Below are positions 49,801-63,836 of a stretch of 64,000 nt of DNA, one piece after another. Source of the DNA: Megachile rotundata (Eukaryota > Arthropoda > Insecta > Hymenoptera > Megachilidae). The stretch's first letter is position 1; every line of letters starts with the position of its first letter. The notes under the pieces are model-generated. The model worked only from the letters and a program-made list of their open reading frames with translations. It was not told where the DNA came from and ran no database searches. A program made the position numbers and the translations under genes. The DNA lies in NCBI RefSeq assembly GCF_050947335.1, contig NC_134993.1, positions 16,306,001 to 16,370,000 on the forward strand, given 5' to 3'.

Positions 49801-52800
49801 TCGTTGATAGATGCTGAATTACGCTCGCTCTTGGATATACCACTGATACGGGATCTTTGATAGCGAAACAGTATATCTACCTGATACGTTTACCCGGGTC
49901 ATTGCAGATCAATTTTACCAACGATTTTCTGGACCATCTTTGCGAGAGAAATCGATCGTTGCATTGCGCGTTCAAAACCGATTAGGACAAATTACGACGG
50001 CCATTGTGTTCAAACAAGGTGTCTCAAAGGATCAGAAGCGACTCTGGCCTTTGGACGACGTTGAAATCTCGACTCGTATCGGTTGCTTCGTATCCCTCGC
50101 ACATTTCTGACCACTGGTGGCCAAAGTTTTCCCATTTACTCCATCCACCTGGACAGGACAAGTCTTCCTATAGGGTTAACGTAATTGCGACAGAGCTTCG
50201 CGGTCACTCGTGAACTCCGTTGTTTTGTCAGGAACGTGAGGTCCCTTCGAAATAGCTTCGTTGATCGTTTTGTACTAACCAGGCGTTTTAGCCTTATTGC
50301 TAACTGGATGACTCGTGTCTTAGACGCTCGGGCTTTGACGAATTTATCCGGATAATTGGAACATTTGTTCATAGGAACTTTGTAGAGTATGGTACTTTGA
50401 AGTTGCACTCCTAAGACTTTGTGTATGATAATCTCTAGAATATGGAATCAGGTGTTTGGAAGTCTGCTAGGACTTGGAAGTCTGCTATTCCAAAAACTTC
50501 AAAATTGCTTACAACGAGGCTACCACTCCGAAGTATTTTGTTAACGATACCAAGCATTAAGTTTTACGAGCAACGATCAAGGTACAGGGGGAGTGCAATG
50601 GACGTTATTGGCTAAGGCGATGGTTTCGAATATGATTTTATGACGGTCGTTTGCCGAAGCTCCTCGCTAAAGCAATATCGGTTTACAAGCAGTAACGATG
50701 TTACCGGGATAACGCATCAAACCCGCAGAATCACTCAAAGGATCAATTTTACGCGTTCCGTGCTTAAGAAATGCAATTGATGTTCTTATTCCACCTCGGG
50801 TATTGACTTAACACTTAGTTCGTGGGGTAACTGGCGAATCAATGTGACTGCGGTAGAGAGACCTTAATGGTTTTCTGGGAAAATCACCAGTGCATTTCAT
50901 GAATTGTCTTTTAGAACCATTTCACTCTTTTATTACAATGTCAATAATTTTTGCAAACTATGTATACAGTGGTTTTGGAAAGGGTTATAGGTTGTAGAAA
51001 AGTGTTGTAGGTTACTAGACAATTTGCCTACCCATCTTCGTTTACAATCTTCCTTATTCTTTTTCCATTTCGCATGGAAATATCGTGACCACAATCTCAA
51101 TGTTCCCGATCAGTTTATTGTTTCACATTTTGCACGTTACACGGACCTAACCCGCAGCGTTATGCTAACGATGTATAAGCACGTGAATTGTCGTGTACAC
51201 AGAATGTTTGTTTTCTTTTATCAGATGACGTTTCGGGCTAATTAAACCGGCTATTGTCCAGAAGTTTCTCGAGCCTTTAAACTTCGCGACATTTCGACTG
51301 AATTTTAAAGTTGAATCGTTTGAAATTTATTGCTATCAAAAAAGTTTGCAGTGACATGCTAATTGTTTCCTTTTTTCGTGGACTGTTATTCACGAAACGG
51401 TTTGTTTTATTAACCTATAAATCAAATCTTGTATGTTTCATATAAATACCTTCTGTCTTTTACAGTGGAGCGTGCGATAAATTAGGTTTTTGCTTATATC
51501 GTTCGCTTAGGATAAAGCGCGATCATAAAGTAGAGGTAACGAATAATCAGTAACGGTAGTATTGACACGTCATTGTCTACTTTGGAACATATTCTGTAGA
51601 ATCGATATATAGGACATAAATAAGTAGAACATAAAAATAGAACAAAGTGAACGAGTATTCAATGAAGACTATTAACACGTCAACGATTTGTGTCAAGTGC
51701 TCGCAAGATCTAGTAATTCAGTATATCACTAGAAGTGTCAACATCGATAAAAACGTGACATATAGTTATATTAATGATTATTAAAGGAAAGAAAAAAGGT
51801 AGAAGAAATAAATCGTAAAAAGTCGAGGTCCCGTAATTTGTTCCCGAGAATTATCATACTATTATGATTCGTCTCGTTAAAAATGTATCGAGCGTTCAGT
51901 TAATTTAACGAATAGATGTGAAGATAGAAGTTATGAACAGTGCGTTGCATAATCGCGAGGATTTACGTTACGCGTTGTAGAAATCGTTTCTGCGATGAAT
52001 CTTGTGCTACTGTTGCGAAACTAAAACGTTTCTGGAATTTATCAATTGACAGGATGATACAGTATCGGCCTTGTATGGAAAGTACGTTCTATTTGAAGCG
52101 GTTACACTGGTCAGATAATTGGGATATCAATTCGAATAAATTGGTCAATCAACGTCAGAAAAAGTTCCGAGAGGCAACACTCAAATATTCGCTGCAATAT
52201 AATGTAAAACTGAAATGTTGGAGTACTTATTAGTGGCGTATAAGGAAATATAAAAAATGAGGAAACCTTGTAGACATCCTGCTACACATTTTCCGAAGAA
52301 ATCGCAAAGCCCATCGCTAATTGTCCCCATTGCCTTGACAGAATTTCCACGGTCAGTTTATTTTACAATCCGCGAACTGGATAACGATTAATCCGGTTAC
52401 GTGTGCAGACTCCGAGTGGAGCGTCGCGACGCGTTATATGACGTCAACCGTGCAGCTGCCAACTAGCTGCTGCAACAAGCTGGTAACGAAGTAGCTTCGA
52501 TCCGAACTTTGCTGCACTTCCCGTACACTATTACCCCCGGTTCCCTCTGTATCTTCCCCGGCAAAAATACGGAACAGTTTTGCGAAACAACTAAAATTTA
52601 ATATCCAAATACCAAGCTGCTTACGGTACACTCGGCAGAGAGAATAATTCCACGTAGTTAATTTACTCTTTCTGACGTTCATGTAAATTTACTCATTTTA
52701 TTATTCCGTTTTTGGACGTCCTCTATCGATTTTTACATTGTAGTTCTCCGTTTATTTATTTTATCGCTTGATCCGTTGGCGAGGTTTTATTTCCTACGCA

Positions 52801-52982
52801 GTTGTAGTGCATTTGTTCAATTCGAGGATTTGATCCTTTCAATGACGGAGTGATATATCGCTTTTCAGATTACGGGAGAAATGGTTTATTATTAAATTGT
52901 GACAAGTTAATATGTATGTAATGACTTATAATGTAAAGCTATTTGTTGGCTACTGGCTTTGCCCCACGCGGTATAATTATGT

Positions 52983-53108
52983 TCACGCGTTGATACGATC
53001 ACGTGTTGTGTCATTACGCGTTGACATGCCCATGCGTTGTGTCACTACGCGTTGACGTGACCACGTGTGTCAGTGCGCGTTGATATGTCCACGCATTGTA
53101 CTCCTATG
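52983..53108 (+). repeat. Minisatellite, about four 31-bp composite units
   Basis: Two alternating half-units recur: CGCGTTGAYATG and CACGYGTTGTGTCACTA. Four pairs can be followed, with increasing divergence to the right. Two half-units contain a perfect CACGTG E-box. Beyond about 53108 the pattern is lost. Confidence 0.75.
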
Positions 53109-56100
53109 TATCGATATCGCGTACTACACTCGATGTACAGGCATCCATTACATGGCCACGTTATCCATGTACCAGTAACAAAGGAACAAACGATTACCAG
53201 CAGAATAAATTCCTGAAAGAGCATTCATTATGCGCATAAAGTTTAAAAGCGCCCGGTCAATGATACATGAAAACAAGCGAATTCCTCGCAGCTAATCGGT
53301 TCCTAAATAAACCGTAGCATCAAAGCATTTCAACGAGCCGAATCGATAACACCCAACAAGTGCCTATCAAATTCATAGTTGTAAAGGGTATTGTTGTATT
53401 CGAAGCCCAAAAACTTTGACCGAGGCAAATATTTTCATCGAAACAGAGCTTGAGGCAGCGTTTCAAACGTAGCCACAGGTGGTTTCAAAAGAGGTAGACG
53501 GGAAAAGGCTGACAGAGAGATTAACGTCAATTTGATCGATACGAAATAATTGCGATCGGACAGGGGACAAACTAGCATCGCGACGCCGATGACCGAACCG
53601 TTAAACCGCGCTCTCATCGAAATTCCTGTTGGTGGTCGTTGATCGGTTGTCGCCAGTAACTGTTGAACGCAAATGTACTGTGAGATAATTGCTACTGCGG
53701 AACCCATTGTTCGCCACGGTTATTTACATCCAAGATTATCTATGAAAATCTACGGTTTTACGAACGATATATTTTTCTGCAGTGTGTAAGGGGCAGAGAT
53801 TCTACGCAGCACTTGTTAAAATTTATTCTAGCGAGGAAAAGCTGCGATTTATGAGGGATCAAAGGAGCACGTCGAAAGAGCCATTTATACGGATCGAAAT
53901 CTTTATTAAATGTCCGAGATAGTATTTGTGTCGCACAAACGCATTTCATGAATATAAAAGAACGCAGCATCGAGAAGCCGCAATCCCCTGACGTGTCGTA
54001 AGAGGGGAAGATTGATGGCTACGTCTGGGGTAACTGGTCTTATTGGAAACGAACGGATACACCATGCTTTCTCAGCAACTGGGATTCCTTGTCTATCAAG
54101 GATATAGGCTGGCATTTATTGGCTGGGACAGAGCCGATAAAACGGCTCTCGGGAAAATTCGTGTAGCATCTGTAAACTCGGTATTCCAAATTAGCTTCCC
54201 TCCTTCGATCGATGAAATCGAAAGTGACAGAATTCTCGATACGGTTCGCAATTTTTACCGGCAATTTCGCTCGCACCTGGATTATTTACTGTTTTAATAA
54301 ACTGTTGGGTTATTGTATTGCCTCGTTTTTGCACGTGGCTCGAATTTTTGGGTCGAATGCTGGAAGTAGTATATTGAGACTGTTCGATAGTAAAGTATCA
54401 AATAGTGCACTGGTATATTTTTTAGCCTGGAATCGACAGCATGAATTGAATCTCCATAATTCACCGTGAAGCGTTAGATCAACTTTCATTGCTCTATGAA
54501 GTTGTAACCATCAGACATTTATTGTGCAACGCAATTATTGTAGTTTACTCATGTACGGTGACGCAAGCGTATAAAATAGCCTGAAGACTAATGCTCGCGG
54601 CAAAACTAAAAAATTTCATCATTGGAGCTGTCGAGAGTAGTGGTTAATCGATGTTAGTCCCAGGTATAAAGCGATGCCTAAACTGATGTCTTGCGTCATC
54701 CCATTTATCCTTTCCTCGTGTATCTGCCTGTACATATATCTTTTTTTGTTTTGTTAATGGTCCTCCGTCTGTTCCATTCGATAAAATTTGTTTTCGACGT
54801 CGTACGTTCGTTTTTATTTTCCGACGGTCGTTCTCGTGTCCAATGGGCAAAATTATGACGAGTTCATCGATTACGCGACGAAAAATACGAGCCGAAAGAA
54901 ACACAGTTTGCAGTTTCAAATTTGTTACGAAGTTGGAAATTGCTTTTCAAGGATGCTTCGATTTTTACTGATTATCAGCAATAAATGTTAGCTGCAGCAT
55001 CAAAATCACGTATAAAAATTATTAATTTCTATGTCAAAGTTTCGACTTTTAAAGAGGGATGTTTCGAAGATCGTTGTGATGCAATTTCTCTTGGCAGTTA
55101 AATGAAAGATCCACCAAGGACAATATTAGCCCGAAGCTGTTCAACTTTCCCTCAGACGATCAGAAAAGGAGATACAAGAAAGCTGTTCAGGAACGTCGTA
55201 ATATCGCGGGACCAGCTAAACGGCGGAACGCTTGTACGGGAAGAAAATGGTGAGGAAAGGTAAAAAGGTCGTCGAATGTCTTTGAGAAGGCGAGGCCAGA
55301 CGGCTGGTCGGGAGACAGTGACCCTGTGATCCTGCGGGAAGGGACAAGGGGTTATCCTGGCAGGATCGATCCTGTGGCAAGAACAAGGGTGCTTCGACCC
55401 TAAGTCACGTCGACGCGACCAAAACTGCGTAACTCGATTGAATAACTTTGCTATTTTTATCTGGACCATTTAGCACCAGATTTAGTATTCTTCTTTAATC
55501 TTCTGTTTGCTGATACTGTCGCAATTTGTTCCTTAACCTTATTTTTATTAAATATTTATAAAATAGAAAGAGATCTTTTAATAATAAATGTCAAGACTGT
55601 TCTTCAATTGTTAAAAAATATTTGTACAAAGTATTTTTAATATATTTTTAAGTATTATATTTTCCTCATAACTGAATGTATTTTTAACGCAGTGATCGAT
55701 AGGGGTTAACCCCCGTGCAGCTCGCAATTCGTATTTTTGATCCGTCGACAGAAAAGGTGGTGCCCTCATCGACGCGAGGGCTGATTTTCGAGCAGCAGAC
55801 GCTCGTAAAACCCGCGTCTCTACGAGACGAGCGAAATAAGGGAAACAAAAACGAAGTAGGCAAGAGGGAAAAGGCACGATTTATTAGTCTGCGACCACCC
55901 CTGGTGCGCGAGGGTGTCGTATTTCAGTTTTCGCAGGAGCGAAGGGTGAAGCTAGTTCGATCGAAATTTGTCTCTCGACGCTTTTGAGTACGCAGGCTCC
56001 ATGTGTATTCGCTTATTTAATTATTTGAAAATCTGGTTCCTGGTATGAGTAAAATAAAACCAAATATTTGTATATCTAAAAATATGTGTCGTTGATTATA

Positions 56101-58669
56101 TTTGGGGTGTTGGATACATTTCTATATTTTCGCGTACTCGAATACTTGTATTTATTCGAATACGAGGTATTCGCTTGTATGTTAGGTTAGTTTGGGTGTT
56201 CGATTATGCTCGAGTACGTAGATAGTCAAGTACTGTTCGTACCTAGGGAATGAATAACTGATTGAACTAAAAGATGATCGAACAATACGAAACGGTTCTC
56301 CAAAGGGTAGTATAAAGGAAAAGAAAAGGAAGAGGGCAGAGAAGTTGGCGGTCACGTCTATTCCTTTACGGTTCGATAGCCACCCCTCGAAATTCCCAAG
56401 CGTGCCTCGATACGAAACGCGGGGTTGGCCTTCGAGGCAGCTAGACGCTCGTAAAACCAGCTCGAAAGCAACGATCTCGTCGTCGAGCCCTCTCTTTCTC
56501 TTATTTCCACCCTCTCGCAGCCTCTTTCTTTCTCTCTCGCTTCATTTCAGTTTCAGCCACGAGCGACACCCGACTCTCGTGAACGTCCGGTGGCCGCAGA
56601 CACCGCTGCGAGCAACAGGCCCCCCTTATCGACCGTGTTTTCTGCGTGTTCCACCCCCGTTACCCTGCCAACAACCCCTCAGCTGTTCGATGCCGCCTTT
56701 ATAACGCTGCAGGAATATCGCGGAGGTCGACTCCGATGGAACACTTTTATTTCGCTTTGGACAGCCTCGAATGCCCCGCGGCGATTGCAACTTTCTTTCG
56801 GGGGTGAGGGTGAAAGTGTTATGGCGCGGTACTTAAACACTGTGCGAGCCGAGCCTCTGAATTATCAAATTTCCATATTGTCAAAACTTGAAAATTCTCG
56901 AAATCCCAAAATAAATTGGATTTCCAAAATACCTACCCTTTAATCAATATCCCTCAAGCTTAACCGACCCAGGAAACTTATTTTCCTTTTCCATCCGCTG
57001 ATCAGGCCTCAGATTACATTTTCTTGGACAGAGTGGGCCATTTTTTCCGTCTTAGCCAGAATTTAGAAGTCGTTCGCTTAATACCACGCTCGACCTTTTC
57101 TCTCCCGCGCCATTTATTTCGTTCAACCCCCGCGTCTCGTTTCTTCGAGTTCTGCTCGGTCGTTTTATCTTCGGGGTTATAAAGCGGAACGGAGGGAAAC
57201 ATCGGAGCGCGGAGAAGATTCGAACAACAACAACAAGGGGTTGAAAGCGTCCGTGGCGAACGAATTTATTGAATTGAAACCCCTTAATCGGCCTCTGTTT
57301 CTGTCGGTGTTTTCCGTAACGGTGGTAGTGGTCGTTGTCGTTGAGGGAATGCTTCTAGTTATGCATCTCGCGTTTCTATCGTCGCGTGTTAACTGGAGAG
57401 ACGTTGATTAACGAGTAGCACGCCGGCTGCTCTTTCGAGATGCCTTTCTCTCGCGCTGTTCTGGTATTAGATTTCCGTCAGGACGTCGTTTTAATTTGTC
57501 TGGATAACCTGTTCGTTCGTGGAAACACTAAGTGTTGCATTCGTTTAGGGGTTACCGCGTTTATCGGACATCTAGGGACACTTCCTCCGAGACGGATAAG
57601 ACGGATGGTCGACAAGGGATACCGTGGAATCACATTTGTAGCGAACAGCAAATTTTCGGTATGGTATTAACGTGTGCGCACTGTTTAATTATCTGCTCTT
57701 CATATACGATCGACTATAAAGTAAACATAATTTGATTAATTAATTCCCTTCGGTAAGAATGGACCGATATGTGATTTGCCCGAGTAAATTGGAAAAGATA
57801 AAATTGATGAAATTATATGAAGGGTATAGTTTCTTCGGAACCCACGAGATAATTGTGGCCGCGTAACAGGAAGCCTTGGGAAATTCGAGAGGCGAAAACG
57901 TACTTAATCCTAACGCTAATTAATACATCCAATCAACCTCTAATTACCGTCACGACGAAGAACATAATCTCGTTGATTACAGGTAAGGAAATAGCGGCCC
58001 TAGTTACACCGATATTACGTTCAACGTGAAAGAGAATGTTTCTACCCGAAGGTAATACCTATTTTCGTGGTGAAAAATTAAAAATATTCCGGCAATTTTT
58101 TACATAGAAATTAAAATAAATGAATCCGACGTAAAGAAGAATACAAAAAACGAATTAAACTCGTTGTTTCGTACTTCAAAGGACTCGTGTAAATAAATAT
58201 TTAAATTTCAGAAAAATGGAAATGCGTTTAACACGATGGAATGAAAGAAAAATGGACGTACGGTTCATTAATTTACGAGAAAAATTAAGAAGCCAAATTA
58301 TAGGATGGCTTCTGTAATAGCGTCTATGTTTCAACCATTAATTTTCTTCGCGATATACCTGTTTAAACTTACCGGTCGGGTGTTCATTAACGCTTTCCAA
58401 CAGCAGCAACATCTGTCTCGCTCGGGCCACCGCTAACAAGGGAACTTTGCCAATGTGAAAATTCCGATTTTCGCGAAAATTCTTCCCCTCCGGCAACCTA
58501 CAACGACGCATTTACATAATGGTGAAATGAGCTTATAAATGTAAGCCACTTTTCCGGGGTTACTTTTATTTCTCGGCGTTGTTAAAAAATCAAATCCGAT
58601 TATTAATTTCATCGCGAATTTCGCGCAAATACATTCATCTGATCTCTCCCGAAAATCAAATTAATTAAG

Positions 58670-59080
58670 CCGTGCGGTATAATTGCGCGAAAATGTTGCG
58701 GGACGATCGAACGAAAATATTGAATGGATGGAAGAGTATTTGGATCGAAAGAATACCGCTGGACACATTGAAAGAATAATGAAACTTTGCACCGAAATAG
58801 TCGAGATTAAACGAAAACATTCGATGTAGCGAATATTCTACCAGATCAGAAGAAATTCCGCGGTAGACCATCGTTACAGGAGAAAAACAATAATGTTTGC
58901 TGTGAAATCGTCGGAATGTAATGGAAACATTCGATATAGAATTTCACTAGAAATACCCGTACAAAGAAAGACTATAACTTCTTCGAACAGTACATTAATA
59001 TTCTGGTCAGTAAAAATAAGGACAGCTGTGAAAATTTTGATAGAGAACGAAAATATCAGAAACAGGTTTAAATTCTGGAA
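58670..59080 (+). repeat. Diverged tandem array, about four units of 100-126 bp
   Basis: The anchor phrase CGAAAAYATTCGATGTAG recurs at about 58712, 58812, 58922 (GGAAACATTCGATATAG) and 59048 (CGAAAATATCAGAAAC). Flanking blocks also align; for example AATAATGAAACTTTGCACC matches AATAATGTTTGCTGTG. The minus strand reads GISSDLVEYSLHRMF and GISSEILYRMF in two neighbouring units. The pattern is old and heavily substituted. Confidence 0.55.
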
Positions 59081-62000
59081 TCTTGTGAATGGAATTTTGC
59101 AGATTCGAGTTTTCAAGCTTTTTTAACTGTTGAGTAAAAAATGGAGCTCCGTTCTTTGCCCAGAATAAATGGACAGACGTACGTCAGAGGCCAAGCAAAG
59201 CGTTCGAGTAACATTATTAGATTATTATTAGTTGCCTGCGTAAGCGCATTTTATTTTCTTCCGTCCGGCAGACAGCGTGTTAATTGCTTCGTCCCTGCGA
59301 AATTAAATGTTCCTGGCAGTTTTTCATTTTCCCCCGTTGTCGTTGTTGCAAAACGTGCAAGTTGCTTCCATTTACACACGGAAAACTGATGGAGAAAATT
59401 AATTGCACACTGACCTGTTCACGAAGACTTTAAATTATTACGACTGCGAGAAATTGAAATTTTCTTTGCGCACAAAAAGTCACTATTTTCTTATTCCCCT
59501 TTTCGCGTTACGGTTTTACACTTTTCCGCTACTTTGTAATATTTCCATTTATCAAATGGAGTCACCACTGCAATTGTAATTTTAATATAATATTCGAGGG
59601 AAGAAAAATAAAGGGTGGCTTTAAATAACTTGATAATTTTTTATCAGAGTCATAGAAAATTTGTGACGCTTTTTAAAAACTTGGATGAAAAATTTGTGAA
59701 TTTAACGCGAGAAAATCTATCGAATACCAGAACACGTCGTTTAAAAGCTTCCTAACGAGATTCGCGGAGACGTTCACCAAGCAAACAAATATTTCACGCG
59801 TCTGCGGAAACGCGAAAACAACTTTTATACTTGCCATCGATCTCCGAAAGCGAGCGTGTCTTACTATCGATCTTTGAATACGTCTCAATTAGAGCAAGTT
59901 AGCAAACTATGACTCCTCCATTAAAAATGCTTCGCTTTAACATCAAATTTTGTCGTCTAAAAAGGCCAACATCTGTTCCAATTTTTCTTCGACCTCCATA
60001 TTTTGATCCCGTCCGTTCCAACATTTCTATATATTTTTCTAAACGTAATTATCAACGCGATGCTGTCTTTGTACGTTGGCCAAGCTCCTCCTCACGAGAA
60101 CGAGGAAATTAATTAAAGCACACGGTGGTTCCCTTCGTGGAAGAAAGGTGGAAAGAAAGGTTGAATTCTAGCTGAGACAGCGAACGAAAAAGAGAAGAGC
60201 GCTGGAATAATCGTGCTGGAAGCTCGCTGGAAAATGCCATCTCTCTTACTTTCTCTCTTTCTCTTTCTCCTGGGAAAGTCGCGCTTGCAACGTGACCACC
60301 TTTAGTATGCTCTTCCGAATCAATCGCTTTTCCCTTTCTGCAACCCCGTTTCAACAGATCTCGGTGTTTGAAGAGATTGCAAAATTTACGGGAATTTTTG
60401 AATTCAAAATTTTCAGATATGAAATTTGATCGCATGTGACCCGCATTAATGGCAATATAACGAGATACCGTAGAGCATTGTTAACACCGTTCGGAAAGGT
60501 TAAATCAATCGGAGTGTGTCTAACCGAGCGTTTCTCCGGATAAACTTCCCCTCGAGATTCAAGATCGGATCGATCTCGATAATCGTTTCGGAGCAACTAA
60601 GATGTGTGCACCGTCGATGGTAAAAGCACACCGTGAAGGAAGTTTTATGCCTCGAATCCTGGTTCGCCCGCTGGTAACGAGCATTCGAAAGAGCCTGATA
60701 TTTTTCCACGAGTACCCACTCGTGACTTTTTACCCCTCCAACCCTAGCTAACTCGCAAAAGGAACGTCGATATCCTTTTCTTGAGCGCTTTTCCTTCCAT
60801 CCACGTATTTCCCTTTTCCTTTTTCTTTTGCCTTTGGTCGCCATCTGTTTCCGCGCTGCTCGTGGCTGGATGATGTTAAATGCACCCGGAGAGGTTCGTC
60901 GGTGAATTAAAGGCGAGCTTATAATTAACTCCCTGGAAGCCTCGACGTTTCCCCGTGTAAACTGCTGTCTCGACGATCCGACAGAGAGAGAGACAGACTT
61001 TTTGATTTCGTTCGTCGGCGCCGAAACACCACCGGGAATTCCTGTTGCTAATTTATCCCCGTTGAAACGATTCAGACGGTCCACGGTTCGTTGAAGAGCA
61101 TTCTGGATTGAATAGCTCGGCTTACTTCATTCGTAATGGAATTTTTTTTACGCGTATGCGTGCGTTTTCCTGGAAACTTTTCCCACTAGCACGAATGTGC
61201 TTCTGTCAGCTCTATCGTTTCGATTTGCCTATCGCTATCAAGATTGCTTCTCTCTGGACAAGTTTCTTTCGGATCAAAATATTTATGAATATACTTTTAT
61301 CTGTGAGAGAATTTAATTAAAGCAAATATAGACGTGACTACACTGTGATGATTAGCACCCTAACGTTTACCGGTCTGTCTGGTTTCCACCCCCTGATACA
61401 TGGTCAGAGTAGAGAATGGACAAAGGGTACTCTGATCAAAAGGATGTCGCGTGCCGTTTGTTCTTTTCGTTCTTACCGGCTTATTTCCTGGGTTCGTGTT
61501 TCAGTTAACCTTGTTGCACCCGGCTGACCAATGCCCGCCGCCACGACGAAGGTTTCCCCAAACAGGATTGTCCATGTTTCGTGTGCGTGTCGTGTTCGTT
61601 TGAAGCAATTACGGTGTATTTGGTGTTCTAATTGGATCTACGGAGATTCCGTATCCCGGTAAACAATTTAAAGCCCAGACAAACGAAATTTCTTAACGAA
61701 AAGCTGATTGTGCCGCAGAGATCAACTGCAATTCGGGTCATTTGCACATGGAATCAAGGACATTTTCTCATAAAAAAAAGTATCATATTTAACTTGCGTT
61801 AATTCATCTTGTCGGTGACAACGGTCTCACGCAGTCTTAAAATTACATCCAAGTTCGCAGAAGCGTTAATAATTTTATACATTAATCAGAAGGAGGGAAA
61901 GAAAGATGGCGATTCAACGTTTTATTTTCCACTGCTGTATTCATCGTGGTCCTATGGAAGCCGTGACAATGAACACGCGGCAAGAATGCAAAGAAAGGCG

Positions 62001-62463
62001 AGAAAACAACGTAGAAAGAGTAGTAGTCTCCGGTGAAAAAAGAAAAGGAAAAAAAATGGGAGGAAAGAAGACGTTTCCGCGAAACGGAGTAATAGCTGCG
62101 CATGTATGACGTCAAGGAACAACACAAACCAGAACCCACGTTCCCATTAGAGTGGCATTGCTGCACTTAGCGTGTGCCACGCTTGAAACAACTCCTCCTT
62201 CACATCACCACCGACTCCCTTTCGCTCGTGTTCTCTCTTTTGCCGACCGAACTTGTCGCGGCTGAAACGTTCGCGAGTCTCCCAAGACGAGCCACGGAAG
62301 TCCCTTTGATTATTCTCGTGTAATTTACCGTGCAAACGATGTTCTGAAATATTACCGTGCTTGCAGACGCAAATTCCGTCGGGGAAGGACGACGACGAGA
62401 CCGCTCCTCCGCGTCGAATTACTCGCTCGACGCTCCGCGTACACCGTTGCGTCGGGTTCAACA

Positions 62464-62489
62464 GCGTCGTCGTCGTCATCGTCGTCGTA
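62464..62489 (+). repeat. CGT trinucleotide microsatellite
   Basis: An interrupted run of CGT/CAT triplets lies within a GC-rich stretch. Confidence 0.8.
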
Positions 62490-63812
62490 GACCCTTTTCT
62501 ATTTTCCCTTCTTCCCTCTTTCGCATTTCCGCCCGCCGCGTTTTTTCACCTTTCTAGCCACATTTAGGCACCCACGCTTCCTCTCACCCCTTCTATATTT
62601 ACGGGATTTTATAATTGGTCCCTGCTTTCCTACTCCGTTACGTTTTTTTGCCCAATTTCTTTCCTACCTTTTGTTCCCCACAGACGATATTTTTTCACGG
62701 TTCGCACGGTTTTATCGGGTTTATTGTTGCTGCCAGGCGTATCTTTTAATTCTCGCTAAGGGATTTTCACTTGGGTCGCTGGGTTTTAGGGCTGAAATGT
62801 TGATTAGGGATTAAACTTTCTAGCTTAACGTGTTATCAAGTTTCTGTACTGCTACATTTGTAAATTAACAAACTTTTGGTTTTATAAGTTTCCCTACTTT
62901 CTAACTTACCGAATCTCTGCATCTCTTAAGTTAACTATTTCAGCATTTTAATGATTGCCAATTTATAAATTTATTTCAACTTATTAAAGGCTTACGAACT
63001 TGGGAAATCGACTAATTAAAAAATCTGTAATGTTTGAAATTTTTATATTACTTTCGTACAAGTCAATATAACCTCTGTACTGCTTGTCTGACCATATACT
63101 ATACCTATACCACTTACGCGGTCCCCTTACGTGACCATACTACTTCACACTGCTGACATTCAAACAACTCGATATTACTTGACGAGTGTCGAAATTATAA
63201 GTACTAAATATCAATACTTTTACTTGTCGAAGTATTTGTCCAAGCAAACATTCCCGATCAAGTATCAAACAAATATCAGACGTCTGAGTTACAGTTCCAC
63301 TTATAAAATTTGTAAGCTATCAGTAGCTCCGTTCTGCTCGTTTCATAAATCTTATTCCACTTGTCTGCCCTGTCCAAATTTTTCTTCGTACCTCCATCCC
63401 TGATAAAATTCCCCCCGTTATCGAATATGTTTTGCAATGGAGATTCGTGGAATGGAGATGTTCTGAAATTCCAAACTCGAAGGATCTATCCGCGTGTCTT
63501 TATTCTTTTTGTTGGTGCGTCCGATGCGACGCTGCGTCGGCTGGAACACGGTTTTAATTTCGAGGTCGTAATTCGTGGTGGTCGGCTTGACCGTTTCCGG
63601 CTGGAAATTTCGCAATTTCGATTGGAACACAGGGCGCCGTTTTTCGTCGCGAAGCCTTCGAAACGCGCCGCGCGAACCAATTACAACGGCTATTGATTTT
63701 TATTCGGCCGCGTCGAGCAGACGTTATCTGGGTCGACGAAACGAAGGAATATTCGGACGTTCGCGGGAAAACATCCAACCTCGTTGACACGACGCCGATG
63801 TTCATGGTAGTG

Positions 63813-63836
63813 GTTGCTGTTGTTGTTGTTGTTGTT
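63813..63836 (+). repeat. GTT trinucleotide microsatellite
   Basis: Eight GTT-type triplets with one interruption (GTTGCTGTTGTT...). Confidence 0.85.

Noticed and set aside
56187..56205. TTAGGTTAG, two copies of the insect telomere unit
   Set aside because: Only two units; such a short match is expected by chance and does not indicate telomeric DNA.
60500..61084. Longest ORF of the right block, 194 codons on the minus strand
   Set aside because: No recognisable motif, Arg/Ser-rich composition typical of GC-rich antisense frames, no splice or start context. One such length is plausible by chance in about 50 kb read in six frames.
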